Assembly: GCA_036346255.1 (NCBI GenBank)
Contig: CM070622.1
Coordinates: 28,980,751-29,044,750 of the forward strand
Source of the DNA: Ampelocalamus luodianensis
Lineage: Eukaryota > Streptophyta > Magnoliopsida > Poales > Poaceae
Direction of reading: 5' to 3'
DNA length: 64,000 nucleotides
A program made the position numbers and the translations under genes. A model generated the notes under the pieces. That model had not been told where the DNA came from and ran no database searches. It worked only from the letters and a program-made list of their open reading frames with translations. Positions 43,593 to 54,773 of the stretch are shown one piece after another (position 1 is the stretch's first letter; each line of letters starts with the position of its first letter).

Positions 43593-44149
43593 CGGGAATG
43601 GGTGATAGATAGATCTTTTGCGCGGGAGGTGGTGGTGGGGAACGAGACGACGAGTGGAGACAGGAGTGCTGCAGTTTGGATTGTGGATTGTGGGGGATCG
43701 AATTAGAAGCCAAGGGCCGCAGTCGCCACTGGAGCAATGGACTCTTTAGGTCTAGGTTAAATGGAATATTTAGGGAGGAAGTTAAGGGGTTGGGGTGGGA
43801 CAGTCGGTTGACTGCCTTTTCCTTTGGGCTCAAACGTGGGAGAGGTGGCATATCTACTAAACATTCCTAACACAGCCCATGAGCCCGTTCGCAATGGATG
43901 TTAGCTCCGTTGCTAGCTATCCGTTGGCGTATGTGTGTTCTTATAGTAGTGGCGGAGCACGCTAGTGAGGGCATGGCGTTCACGTGGAGACAAAGAACTG
44001 CAGTGGGGCCCCACCGATCAACAGCTCAAGGTAAGAGGCTCAGGTCGGTCTAGTTAGGTGGTTGGGCCAGACCTGGACGGAGGGGTCTGGTCGGATGGTC
44101 TGATCAGACCTGGTTGGATGGTTTGGTCGGATGGTCTGGTCAGATGGTT

Positions 44150-44320
44150 TGGTCGAAACTGAGTGGTTCTAGTCGAAAAAGAGTGGTTGTGAAATCGAGT
44201 GCCTGGTCGAAATCGAGTTGGTAGTTAAAATCGAGTAGGCTGGTCAAAATCGAGTGTCTGGTCGAAATCGAGTTGGTGGTCGAAATCGAGTAGGCTGGTC
44301 AAAATCGACTGGACAGTGCT
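44150..44320. repeat. Minisatellite GTCGAAATCGAGT in the LTR
   Basis: About seven imperfect units of roughly 20-24 bp, GGTCGAAATCGAGT plus a short spacer (TGGT, AGGCT), next to a second series GATGGTCTGRTCAGA at 44080-44145. Confidence 0.75.
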
Positions 44321-44861
44321 CGTAGATGAGCAGTACTCGAAGATGAGCAGTACTCGAAGTTAGACCGAGTTGATTTCAAAAGGCTGAGAGGGTTGCGAAT
44401 TTTTAGATAGAGTTTTAAAGCCCCAAAAATTCTAAAATTTTTAAGGGAGGTTACTGACTCTAGGTACAACCTTGTATAAAATTTCCAGAGTTTTTCATAC
44501 AATGCATTTTTCTCTAGAAATATTTCAAGGTCCTGACCTAGGGTTTTAACCAAGGATCAAACTGGTTTGACTAACCCCTTAAAAATAGAAATTAAAATTT
44601 ATAAATTATGAAATTTTTCAGAGAAATCACTAAGATGATCCAGAACTTAGGAAAATTATTTCCAGAGGTAGATCATAAGATTTGGTTTAAAAGTCTTCAA
44701 GGGTTATGCTTCTAGTCAATTGAAGCAGTAGTTTTTCAAAATTCTCCAAAACCAAAGAATGAAAATCCAGAGAATTCAAATGAGAGCATGATGCATCGAA
44801 AGTTTTAAAACCTTCTCAATTTTATACATTTGAAATACAAACCCAAGATTGAGATGTTACA

Positions 44862-45640
44862 GAATCAAACCAAGAATTTCCAACCCATCGATCCAATTCT
44901 AAAACCTACTACACATGCCACCGAAAGAATTAACATGTTAGATTTTGAACGCTCATAGCCGACTCACAGGAACAAAAGTCACATGTTCACCAAATATTTG
45001 GCTGCATCCAAGGATGAGCCAACAAATCACCCATAATTCCATAGACCATAGCGTAGTAAAGGACTAAAGGGGACAAGGCGTAGCAGTAGCCTCCCTCCCA
45101 TATCCTACTCTATTCCTGCAGGGCATGAATCCAAGCATCAAGATGACAAATAGCAATTGTTGGAGCAAGATTCAAGAACACAACAAAGGAAGGAAAGGCC
45201 CAAACCCCAAAATAAGAAATCTAGACAAGTTCACATAACCAAGACTCCAAGAGCATCACAAGTTCGTGAGATTTTGAGACGCAAAAAGGGATGAGGGCCA
45301 GAGGACATCACAGGAGCAAGAGGGGGAAGTCAGAAGAAAGATTGGGGAGGTCTGGGGCTCCGGGCCACAATTTATGCCGCGATTTGGACAGTAGCTGTGC
45401 CGACATGGAGGTCGGCGGCTCGGTGCCGGCGTGGAGGCAGGCAGGCCGCAGGCGGGTGGGTGGGTGGGTAGGTGGAGCCATGGAGGATGCCACAGTGCCG
45501 CTGCTATGCCGTGCACCCTTGCCGCGGCAGGGAGAATGGCAGTGGCGTGGGAGACAAAGGGGCATGCAGTGGGGGGAAAAGAGGAGACGGGTAGGGACGG
45601 GCAGGCGGGTAGGGGCGGGACAGGCCGGGCAGGCGGGCTC
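44862..45640. other. Unassigned DNA, GC-rich in its right half
   Basis: Bases 45290-45640 have high GC and long open frames on both strands (Pro/His/Ser-rich on minus). They match nothing I know and are probably a captured promoter/leader fragment or hAT subterminal sequence. The GGCGGGCTCGTGGGTCGTGCC end at 45625-45650 fits the hAT subterminal style. Confidence 0.3.
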
Positions 45641-45762
45641 GTGGGTCGTGCCTAGCACGGCACAGCCCAACTAAATTCCGATCGTTAGAGTTTTTGACCT
45701 TTTTTGACCGTTTGGCTCTTTAAAAATATCAAACAAATTTAAAAAACCCCAAAACATTTTTC

Positions 45763-45770
45763 TATAAATA
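45763..45770 (+). promoter_or_regulatory. TATA box of the hAT transposase gene
   Basis: TTCTATAAATAGCCACC, followed by a pyrimidine-rich leader (CCCCCCCCTCATTCAGC). A leader intron can be read from GTACAAT at 45934 to TTTTGCAG at 46019, ending 8 bp before the ATG. Confidence 0.65.
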
Positions 45771-46027
45771 GCCACCATACCCCCCCCCCTCATTCAGCAC
45801 CCCTCTATTCCTCATTCTCTCTTTGAAATTATGTTGTCAAATTCAAATTCATGTTGAGCTAATTTGGCAAAATTCAAAAAATTTGTGCCAAATTTTGAAA
45901 AATTCAATTTTTAGTAGCAAGTCAGCAAAAGAGGTACAATACTATTTTTTTCAAATTTTATTGTTACTGCTTGTTATGCTAAGATGAAAGTAATAATAAT
46001 GTTAGTTTTGATTTTGCAGTTTTCGTT

Positions 46028-47898
46028 ATGGATAGTGCTTACGACAGCTTTGCTCTTAGTGATTACGGACTTTCACTGGAGGAAACTGCATCCATGCAGG
46101 CGGCTACGGCTGTGGCTACCTCAAGCCAACTGGAAGGGCAAGGCGGAGTTCCATCATCAGGCTCCACACCAACTGGAGCAAAGAGGTCGAGACCGTCTAC
46201 ATCGGGAGTATGGAAGAATTTCGATAGGATAACCAAGCAAGATACACAGGAAAATGAGGTACCATATGCTATTTGCAAAATTTGTCGCAATGAATTATCT
46301 GCAAGGTCTATAGGTGGAATAGAGCACTTGCTTAGACATGCTAACAGATGTAAGGCCAAGCAAGGATTGGTGATGACGCAAACGCAGCTGCAGTACAACC
46401 CCGACGGTACGGTACGTAGCTGGGACTATAATCCTGAGGTAGTCCGTCAATCTCTCTGTCATTTAATTGCTTCTGAGGATTTACCATTAGTCTTTGGGGA
46501 GTCTTCTTCTTTCCAAAATTACATTAGGACTACGCATAATCCTATATTTTTCTTCCGTTTCTAGATAGACAACAACTAAGGATCTAGTAAAATACTACAA
46601 TAAACGAAATAAAAAAAATAAAGGAACTATTTAATACGTGCATATTTTTGGTGTCCCTGACCTTGGACATATGAAGTGGTCGGGTCAGGGAGGATTATCT
46701 TAGTGTAGTTGCCCATTATGTTAATGACAACTGGATAATAGAGAAAAGGATTTTAGATTTGAAATTAATTAATGTAGCACACACGAGTGAGAATATTGCA
46801 GACTGTATTATCAAAGTCGTGGCAGACTTTGGTCTTATGGACAAAATATCCTCAATTACTTTAGATAATGTCGCTTCGAACTCTAGGGCCATGGATATTC
46901 TTACTCCAGTGTTAAGTACATACGCTGATTCCTTCTTGCTACATCAATGATGCGCTTGTTATATTATCAACCTTATAGTCAAATATGGTTTGAAGAGGTT
47001 GAGTCCGTATATTAAAGCTTTTCGCGATAGGATTTCTTTCTTGAATAATTCTGATGTAAGAATAGCACAATAAAAGAACTTCTGCAGGGCGAGGGTGTCC
47101 GCTGTGTACTATCCAACATCTCCTATCATTTTGCATACTTTTTTACAGATTGCTACTCAATTGAAAATGTATGAAAATGACTTAGTTTTACGCAATGCAA
47201 TTATTTCCATAAAATCTAAATACCTTAAATATTGGAGAGAAATCCCTTACCTATATGCATTTGTATTTCTTTTAGATCCTAGAGGTAAAATTGATGCATT
47301 TGGTAGTGTACTTGATCTTCTTAGTGATGCTACAGGGCTAGACTATACTGACTATTTTGCAGAAGTTTGTTCTCAGTTATACAGGTTTACCAAAGATGTG
47401 AAAATAAGTTCCGGGGAGTCCGTTCGCAACGACCTCCAGTAGCCCGCCTCAAGTAGCAAGACAAATATGTAGGGTAAGATCTTCGGTGGCTTTTCCTCCA
47501 GGTCTAGGTCTTCTTCTTCTACACTGTCGTCTGCTCAGCCAAGACCCACAAGGAGTGGGGAACTATCCACCTATCTGGACAGCAATACAGTGGATTTCAA
47601 CTCAGAAGGCTTCGAAATTTTGCAATGGTGGCAAGTCTATAAGTTAACATATCCCGTGCTATCCATACTTGCACGTGATGTGTTAACTATTCATATATCA
47701 ATGGTTTCCTCCGAGTCTGCTTTTAGTCTTTCTGGAAGAATATTGGAGGAGAGAAGAACAAGCCTCACAAGTGAGATGATGGAGATACTTCTAACTGTGA
47801 AGAATTGCGAACAAGCTGATTCACGAACACAACACTCTGTGGAAAATCCAGAATTGTCAGAGGTGTTCGATAATTTGTACTTAGACAATGACACATAG
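46028..47898 (+). pseudogene. hAT transposase (BED zinc finger, RNase-H-like core, hATC dimer domain), internally deleted
   Basis: ATG 46028 (MDSAYDSFALSDYG) leads to a BED zinc finger (VWKNFDRITKQ...CKICRNEL...HLLRHANRC), the DNA-binding part. After a frame loss near 46555 the core continues: YVNDNWIIEKRILDLKLINV, FGLMDKISSITLDN (second Asp region), then at 47085 NFCRARV jumps directly to SAVYYPTSPIILHTF, so about 70-80 residues usual in the family are gone. YLKYWREIPYLYAFVFLLDP follows, and the hATC domain (YPVLSILARDVLTIHIS, SSESAFSLSGRILEERR) closes the protein. TGA near 46949, TAA near 47072 and TAG near 47440 also disable it. The family is certain; the enzyme is dead. Confidence 0.92.
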
Positions 47899-48297
47899 AA
47901 CAAGGATGTATGTAGAGATATAGGTTGTACTCTTTTTTCTTTGCTATGGTTTTCTCATTTTGAGTTTTTACTTGACGAAAGTTTTAACGAGGCAGCCAGT
48001 TGAACATTAATAAAGATTTTTATTATATTTTTAATATGATTGTCTCATTTTTTAAAATTTTCATATCTATTTATGAATTCTACATATTTTTCTGATTTTT
48101 TTGAATTTTTTTTGTTTTTTCGGGTTAAATGGGCTAAATGGATCGGCCTTAGCCCAACGAGCCAAACTGGTTGAAGTGCGCCCGAAAGAGAATGCTCTGC
48201 CCCTTACTTTAACTTAAACCTGTTGAAGTGCGCCTTTGTGGTCTCATACTCTCATCGGGCAAATTCCTAGGGTTTATCATTCGACATCGGGGAATAG

Positions 48298-48410
48298 ATA
48301 TCGACCGCCATACTCGAAATGTCGTCTCCTCAAAACCTTAAGTAGCTGCGTTCACTTCAAGGACGCCTGTCATACATCAGGCGATTTGTAGCCAATTTTG
48401 CAGGAAGAAT
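48298..48410 (+). pseudogene. Ty3/gypsy reverse transcriptase fragment
   Basis: The frame ISTAILEMSSPQNLK, stop, LRSLQGRLSYIRRFVANFAG matches the stretch just after the reverse transcriptase palm of gypsy elements (usually PQNLKELRSLQGRLAYIRRF). Only about 113 bp remain, cut on the right shortly before the long-TIR element. Confidence 0.8.
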
Positions 48411-48456
48411 CCGTCGTCGATAAGCTGGTCTGCTATCGGCATTTTCTATTTATTAA

Positions 48457-49720
48457 GGGCATGTACAATGGTACAGACATCTGTTATCTATAGCAACTCT
48501 TCATGTCACCTGTAGACAGCACTACAGACAGCTCATACAATGGTACAGACAGCTGCTGTCTTTTTAGTTATCTTTATAGAACACACAATCTTTAATGCTT
48601 TTCTTGTTTCTCGTTATACAGTCGGCTACAGGATTATAGACAACAACTTTCTCTCTCTTCATTCTCTTTTATTCACGTCAGCAAAAATCCTACATAACAG
48701 TGACTATAAACGATTGACATAACCTCGAGGTTTCCTCGGCGAAATGCAGGGCATGCACGCACTTACTGCATAATTGAAGGAACTCAGATCCTGCATTCCT
48801 CCTAGACTCCTGGTGGTGCATGCACAGGAGACATACGTACGTACTGCAGTTAAATTGTACGTCTCTACATTTACGTGAGGAGGCTCGTTCTCCTAGCCAA
48901 TTTTTGCACTAAGAAAACGGCCAAATTTGAAGCAGAGGGGGCAGGATAACATTGACAAGTCGATCGGGATGCGACGCGGACGACGCCGAAAGGCGAGGCT
49001 GGAAGCGCATACGTACTCGCGTCATGTATTGCGTACGCACAGGCGGCTGTTCGTCGGCTCAACCATTTCTGATCCGTCCCGGGCTCCCGGCCGTTTAATT
49101 TTTCTGCCCTACACTCCTACGTGCAGAAATTCCGTTGCCGCCGGCGACTTCGCGCATGCAAGGATTTGCGCACGATCGGTTCGTGCAATGGCGACACGGC
49201 GTACGTATGCCATCTCTGACAGCTTTGTAGGTATTGCCATGTCAACACGCCACATCATCACCATACCTGTGCAGCGGCGCAGCATGGGCAGCATTGATCA
49301 CCTATTCGGCTCTTCCTCTGCTTGAATTCGGGATCTCTTTTGAGGCCTGGCTTAATATGTGCACTTAGAACATATACAGTGAGATGATATCAGCCGTCTA
49401 TAATTTTTATCACGTAAATTTTTTTTATGATATACTTAAGAGAGAAAGAGGAGAGAGGTAAAAGCATGTAACAGACGGTCTATAAGACCTATAAGACCCT
49501 TATAGACATCATTTTTGCTGTTGTATTCATGCCGTCTGTAACCCATATATTTTCTAGACTCATTTTGTAAGGGGTCATATATAGACAACTTAGAGACGAC
49601 GTATTGTATGAGTTATATTTAGTTTTATCTATAGATGACATAGAAGGTTCTACAGATAATCACTGTCTGTAGTATTTTTTTTTTCCGAGTTTATCACTGT
49701 CTGTAGTATTGAACATGCCC
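48457..49720. mobile_element. Long-TIR non-autonomous DNA transposon, 1,264 bp, TTAA flanks
   Basis: The left end GGGCATGTACAATGGTACAG and the right end, read on the minus strand as GGGCATGTTCAATACTACAG, begin an inverted repeat that stays similar for about 100 bp (CTACAGACAG, TCTATAG, CTCATACAAT). TTAA flanks both sides (48453-48456 and 49721-49724). The TTA part fits PIF/Harbinger; TTAA would fit piggyBac. The centre (48720-49360) is different, GC-richer sequence without a recognisable gene, possibly captured. Confidence 0.7.
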
Positions 49721-49724
49721 TTAA

Positions 49725-50430
49725 GCCAACAATAGCAGTAGTCAATAATGCTAGTACCTGCTCTGCAGTATAGATTACGGGACTTCACCTGAGCATTGGA
49801 TCTGAAACCGACGGTCCGGATCTCGCGCGCACTCCATCGGATTCATCAGGTCGCCCTTCCATCAGTCGTGCCCACGATTTATATACGCCACCCAAATTCG
49901 GAGGAACCGATAGCCATGAGCCATCTGTAAGCATTGTCGTGCACAACAAATTAACCGTGTCCATTATCGTTGAAACTTTAAGCCCGTACGTATACACAAC
50001 TTGCAGTAACGGCGGCAACTTGGGCACCAGCGCCATCGATCGATCCATCGATCCTACTCTACTCTGCGATCTAATCCGAGAGATCATCCACCAAGAGAGT
50101 GAAGACAAATACGTGTGACATTATTGCTGAAACGATCGATCGCCTCAACTGTTTCGGCTTCCACGGCGACGTCAGAGCAACAAAACGCTGCGCGCGCTCT
50201 CGAGTGACTACTAGCACCTACAATGGTAGAAAAGAGGAGGTCGCTCGCCACGAATTGCGGCCTTGGCGCTAGTGCTCGCGAAGTCACTCTTTGGCTGCTT
50301 GCCTCTCGCAACCACAGCTTGCTCATCATTACTATCTTAATTCCGTTTCGATACAGGACAACGCAGCTGATGGTCAAAATCTATACTCGACTCTAAGTGC
50401 CTTTTAGAAAAGCGCGAAGAGACGTTGGAC
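49725..50430. other. Unassigned DNA with a possible minus-strand leader/ORF
   Basis: A minus-strand frame at 50108-49785 (internal MDRSMALVPKLPPLLQVVY) and another at 50377-50084 are open but unrecognised. CGATCGAT-rich words suggest host intergenic or captured DNA. Confidence 0.3.
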
Positions 50431-53400
50431 GTGCAAAGACCCTTGCGGGGGAGAGAGGTTACGAGGTCATCCCGAAAAATTTATACCAAACTTCTATTAC
50501 AACATTTAATCATGGCATTTACCTAGATTACCTATGTGTATGAACGATGGTTAAGCTGCCCATCGGTTGACGTTGGACCGAGGAGGCGACTAGAAGAAGG
50601 TCGAATAGATGTCACACAAGCAAAAGACTTTTTATAAAATCTTTTGTCTTAAAAAGTTAAAGGTTCTTTCACTTCAATAATTATGAAGAACTATGAAGAT
50701 AAGAGCCTAAACTCTCACAATAAAATCTCTGCGAAAAACCGAGCAAAATGAGTCAATACTTGTTCGGGCGGTCTGACCTCCAACTAGTGGGCGATCTGAC
50801 CGGCCTTGGGTGGTCTTACCTCTCTTTTGGGTGGTCTAACCTCTTTCGGCGAACAGAACTAAAAATCAGCACGATTTTAAAACCACAAATCGATGTAACT
50901 TTTAATCCATTGCTCCAAACTACTTGAAACTTTACATACATCTTGCCTAAGATATTGTGAACCTAAACCATGAAGAGATCGAAGTAAATCTTTTTAAGGC
51001 TTTGACCTATTTCGATTCGATGGCAAGTTGCACCAAATTAAACCGGCCTAAATACAAAAACGATGATTGTGAGGAGCTTGTAGAAGGAATCAAGCCAAGA
51101 TGACTAAAAATGTTTTTTCACACATCCTATCATCCTCTATCACATCAAGAATCAAGCTAGAAGCCCTTAGGAGCAAAACCCCCCAAAATACCATTTCTTC
51201 CACCAAAACCAGTCAAACTCAAGAACTTGCAAAGGACAAGTGCGTAGATGGATGTGATCTGGCCTTCAAGAGATATCTTCATAACTTACACGTCCTTAGC
51301 ATCAAGCAAAATCAAGAGAGGAGAAAGATACACAAAAAATCAAGCCAAATCTCAAAATAAACACTTGAGTATATGAGAGGAAGACGTCAAATATGAGAGG
51401 AAGACTTTGACGTATTTAGAGATCTGATTTCTACTTGGAGATGAATGTTTACAACCACTCCCTTAGAAGAACAAAACCACTAGGACAACATACACACAAG
51501 TGCTCTCATCTCTCTCATGATATTTCTCTCAAGCCCTTTCTCTTCTCTCAATCCCCCATCTCTATCTCTCTTAAACCCTAACTCCTCCTTACATAGTGGA
51601 GGCTCACACGAAACTCTAAAACCTGCCACTTAATGGATACTATTCACTAAACCATTGGTAAAACCCACAAAGCCAACAACATAATAGGTTTTTTTTCACT
51701 TCAACACACTCATGCATGCATTTCAAAGTGTTGTATTCATCCTTGGCTCCAATAGCCGGAATGTATCATGTCTTGCCCTCCATGGAGTATCTTTGATCTA
51801 ATCAACTTAGACCAACGATGTAGTTTCGCACACCACTATTTTTCCGGTATTTGGTAATTTACCAAAATGCCCCTCTACCGGCCTTTCTCGAATCCTTCAC
51901 ATCGCCCATGCTTCTCTATCATCCATGTGGCCCCAATAGCTTGCTGCCAAGTCTTTCACACGTCCGGAAGCCAACGAACCGTCCTCGCTTGCAAACAGGT
52001 CCAAGTCATTTGGTGTACCACAGGTCTTATCATGCACAATGACCACACTCAGCTTCCCTAACCATTCTCAATCTCAACTCCTCCCTGAGCTTAGTCTCGC
52101 TCCACTTTGCCATTGCGTGTCAAGTCCACTACTCCGCAGGCAGTCATCTTTCGGTGACACCTTGATCGTTCAAACCTAAGCTCTCTTAGTTTAGTCACGA
52201 TCCCTTGACCGCTCTGGACCTAAGCTCTCCTAGCTTAGTCCTAGTCTCGTCCGTCTCACCGTGACGTAGCTCCAAAGTCCTACAACCACACTGTCACGTA
52301 GCACCACACGACACACCAAATCACATGGCTCACAATGCACTAAGTGTACCATTTTACCTCAAATGTCTTTGCTTAAACTTTGTCTTCCATGGTTTTTGTC
52401 CATATTGCACGTTGCTCGAGTCCAACCATCTCATCTGGCATCCAAGACCATTCTGGACCTTGGTTCTCCTAACCAAGTCCCGGTCGGCATCGATGTTGAC
52501 CATATTTAACTCCAAGCTACTTACACAATATTAGACCAAGCAACTATTTCTGGGCACAAATTCTTCACAATTTAACCCACATTAGTCCATAAATGTACAA
52601 TGCAAACATACGTATCAATCCCACGCTTCTATGAACAACTCTCAAATTTCATCTCAAGACCACAACTCACTGTGCCCTGAAATGCCACAACCGATCTGAC
52701 CGCAGCCACCATGCCGATCAGACCATCAACCATTGGTCGGTCAGACCGCGCCCACTGGTAACAGGACACTGGTCTGACCGCTAGCGGTCTGATCTCCATG
52801 GTGTGGCTAGTCTAACTGCTTTAGTTCACTAGAAAACACCTTCTCTGGACTTTTTAGTAAAGTTTTAGGTCCAGTTTTATTTTCAATGACACCTAGTGCA
52901 AACACATTCCCAAACAAGCTTGCAAAAGTGTTTGGTGTCTGTATTCTAAGAGTTTGCACCGTCGGTTTGACTACCAGTCAAGAGTCAATCAGACTGTCGG
53001 CAATGGTCGGCCAGACTGCCTATGGCCAATCAGACCGTAGCTCCTAAGCCAGTCTGACCGCTATTGCATCTCCTCAGCTCCACCCAACTGAGACCAAAGC
53101 AAAGCTGATTTGACCGCCAACCCAAAGCTAGTAAGACCGCTTGCCACCTAACAGCAACACTGAAATCTGCTCAAACTCAAAACCAGACTCAAATGACGAC
53201 AATTCTTGCATCAAAATCAATATGCTCGTCACAAGCCATAGGGTGACCGTCTCACAGTTGGCTAACTTCTGATCTTTTATTATTTGCGTACATTGTATAA
53301 CCTTTTCGAGCCCGTATTTCTGAGAGTTGGCGAAAAGGGCGGGAAGTTGACTGAGATCGGGATTTGACCTCCCCATTTGTCTTTGCCGGCTGCTTTTGCG

Positions 53401-53460
53401 ACACATGTATCTTATTGGCGTCATATTAATCTATTTAGGATAAGTTATTAAGCGTGGTAA
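50431..53460. other. Non-coding block with recurrent GGTCWGACCG words
   Basis: No gene is supported over 3 kb. Words such as GGTCTGACC, CGATCTGACCG, GGTCAGACCG and GGTCTGACCGCTAGCGGTCT recur at 50768-50835, 52690-52800 and 53030-53130. Such words are common in large grass LTRs, so this may be LTR-derived sequence, but no ends were found. Confidence 0.35.
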
Positions 53461-53960
53461 TGGCGTGCCTTGGTGCCTAGCCTAGGCTTTGAAAAAAGAA
53501 TATTGGATGGGTGAGAGATCAGATCCAGTCGTGAGATCTGAAGATCGCCTGTGTTCTGTAGCTCCGTCAGGTATTCGTCGATCTGCTCCTTACTGACTTG
53601 ATGGCCTAGCTAACCTGCTAGCTTAGTTCGCCCGCTATTGCAAGGCTTTTTTTTTTCTTGATCCAGATAGTATATGTGTCTCATCTGAGTCACCTCATAT
53701 TGTCAGGTTGTAATTTTCATTAGAGATGACAAAATGCAGAGGATTATTGAGTGCAACCGCTCATGACTGTTTTCGGTGTCTGATGGATTGGACGCCAGTG
53801 GCATCAGCTCATATGGTATGTTGCAGTACAATGCTTTGTACTGCAACTTGTTCGTACTGCAACATTTCTAAGTAACTATGGCAACATTTAAATCTCAATT
53901 AACTATGCATTTGATACTTCAAGACGCCCGATCATCAGCATCAACCTTGTTTTCCTCTTA
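53461..53960. other. Non-coding spacer
   Basis: No gene is seen. A T-run (53648-53659) and a short direct repeat of TACTGCAAC (near 53850-53864) are the only features. Confidence 0.4.
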
Positions 53961-54770
53961 GAGCTTGTTTGGGTGACGGGGGAGATTTTTCCAGGGAAAT
54001 AAATATCTAGGGGATTTATTGGCGCCACGTGGAATCACTCGCCATCCGTGAAAAAATAGCCCCATATGACGAAAAATCCCGACCACCATTTGGAAGAGAC
54101 GGGGTAAAAAACTGATCATTCAGATTCTAAAGAGATCCGAGAAAATAAACAAAAATTGAAAAAAAAATTTGAGAGACGATTATGTGGTGGCGGCCATTGA
54201 TCGCAGTGACGGCGTGGTGGGTGATGGCTGTGTCCAGCGGTCGGCGCCCGGTTGCCACAGCTGCGGCAACCAACGGCAAGTCCGAGTTGGCTCCACCGAC
54301 GCTCTTCGCGGCAATGGCACTTGGGTGAGGTCAAGTGACCACAACAACATCGCGGTGTCACAACCTGACGAGGCGGCGGAAGGAGAGGGTGCCGAACCGA
54401 GATGAGGAAGTCTAACTGAGCCACCGAGGCGTTGAAGGCTCGAAGAAGAGATGAAAAGGCCTCGAGCCAGCATTCGAAGCGCCGAGGACGAAACAAAGCA
54501 CCGAGGCGTTGAAGGCTCGAAAAAGAGATGAAAAGGCCTCGAGCCAACGTTCGAAGCGCCGAGGACGAAACAGTGTGTGCAAGGCGCGGACGGGTGAAAA
54601 ATCCCAATCCAATGAGTTGTTTTTTTGGCCCTGTGGACCCCTCGGGATTGGACCAGGATTTCCCGTTCCCCTCCCTCGCCCAAACACAGATTCGGGCCAT
54701 AATTCTTGTGTGGATTTTTCCACGTGTGGGACCGGGATTAGGCCTGGATCCCAGCCTCCCAAACAATCCC
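53961..54770. mobile_element. Tourist-like element, 810 bp, TTA target duplication
   Basis: The left end GAGCTTGTTTGGGTGACGGGG and the right end, read on the minus strand as GGGATTGTTTGGGAGGCTGGG (first 20 bases), form the inverted repeat. TTA is duplicated at 53958-53960 and 54771-54773. It is longer and more GC-rich than usual Tourist MITEs. A minus-strand open frame spans nearly the whole element but has no recognised domain and overlaps the terminal repeats, so it is not called as a gene. Confidence 0.8.
54424..54577. repeat. 77-bp tandem duplication inside the Tourist-like element
   Basis: CCGAGGCGTTGAAGGCTCGA starts at 54424 and again at 54501; the copies differ at only a few bases (CAGCATTC versus CAACGTTC), implying a recent event. 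Confidence 0.9.
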
Positions 54771-54773
54771 TTA

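Larger units (their letters stand above)
41279..43951. mobile_element. Candidate gene-capturing CACTA element (Pack-CACTA), 2.67 kb
   Basis: The right end TTCTTATAGTAGTG (minus strand CACTACTATAAGAACAC) is a CACTA terminus. On the left, GACTACAAGATGAACAC at 41279 aligns with it allowing one start mismatch and small gaps; subterminal words (ACTAACGCATATATG on one side; GCTAACATCC and CCAACGGATAGC on the other) also look alike. It interrupts LTR sequence on both sides and contains prolyl 4-hydroxylase exons. The 3-bp target duplication is not clean, so the left edge is uncertain. Confidence 0.42.
39325..44861 (-). mobile_element. Large gypsy-type LTR (probably solo), minus strand, split by a CACTA-like insert
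   Basis: On the minus strand it starts TGTAACATCTCAATCTTGG at 44861, a typical gypsy LTR beginning, and ends near TCGGGTCCTCGCA at 39325. The parts flanking the insert (43952-44861 and 39325-41278) together make about 2.9 kb of non-coding LTR-like sequence, including TTTTGCTAGGTTTCGACGA near 41050. No gag or pol is present. A 5-bp target duplication was not found, so the lower edge is approximate. Confidence 0.5.
38819..48170 (+). mobile_element. hAT transposon with nested insertions
   Basis: The left end GAGCTGGCCAGATGGGC and the right end, read on the minus strand as CCAGTTTGGCTCGTTGGGC, form a degenerate inverted repeat. The flanks TTGGAGTA (38811-38818) and TTGAAGTG (48171-48178) are an 8-bp target duplication with two transitions, the hAT hallmark. 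GGCC/GGCACGG-rich subterminal sequence fills 38819-39055 and recurs at 45595-45665. The transposase gene lies at 46028-47898. Between them an LTR-type insertion and a CACTA-type insertion are nested. Confidence 0.7.

Noticed and set aside
43252..43851. 199-codon minus frame as the P4H start
   Set aside because: Upstream of ATG 43422 the frame is leader/duplication sequence; only the part from MSCSSRALLVAS looks like the family signal-anchor.
45256..45674. Opposed GC-rich frames
   Set aside because: Both strands are open because of composition; no recognised protein and no promoter evidence.
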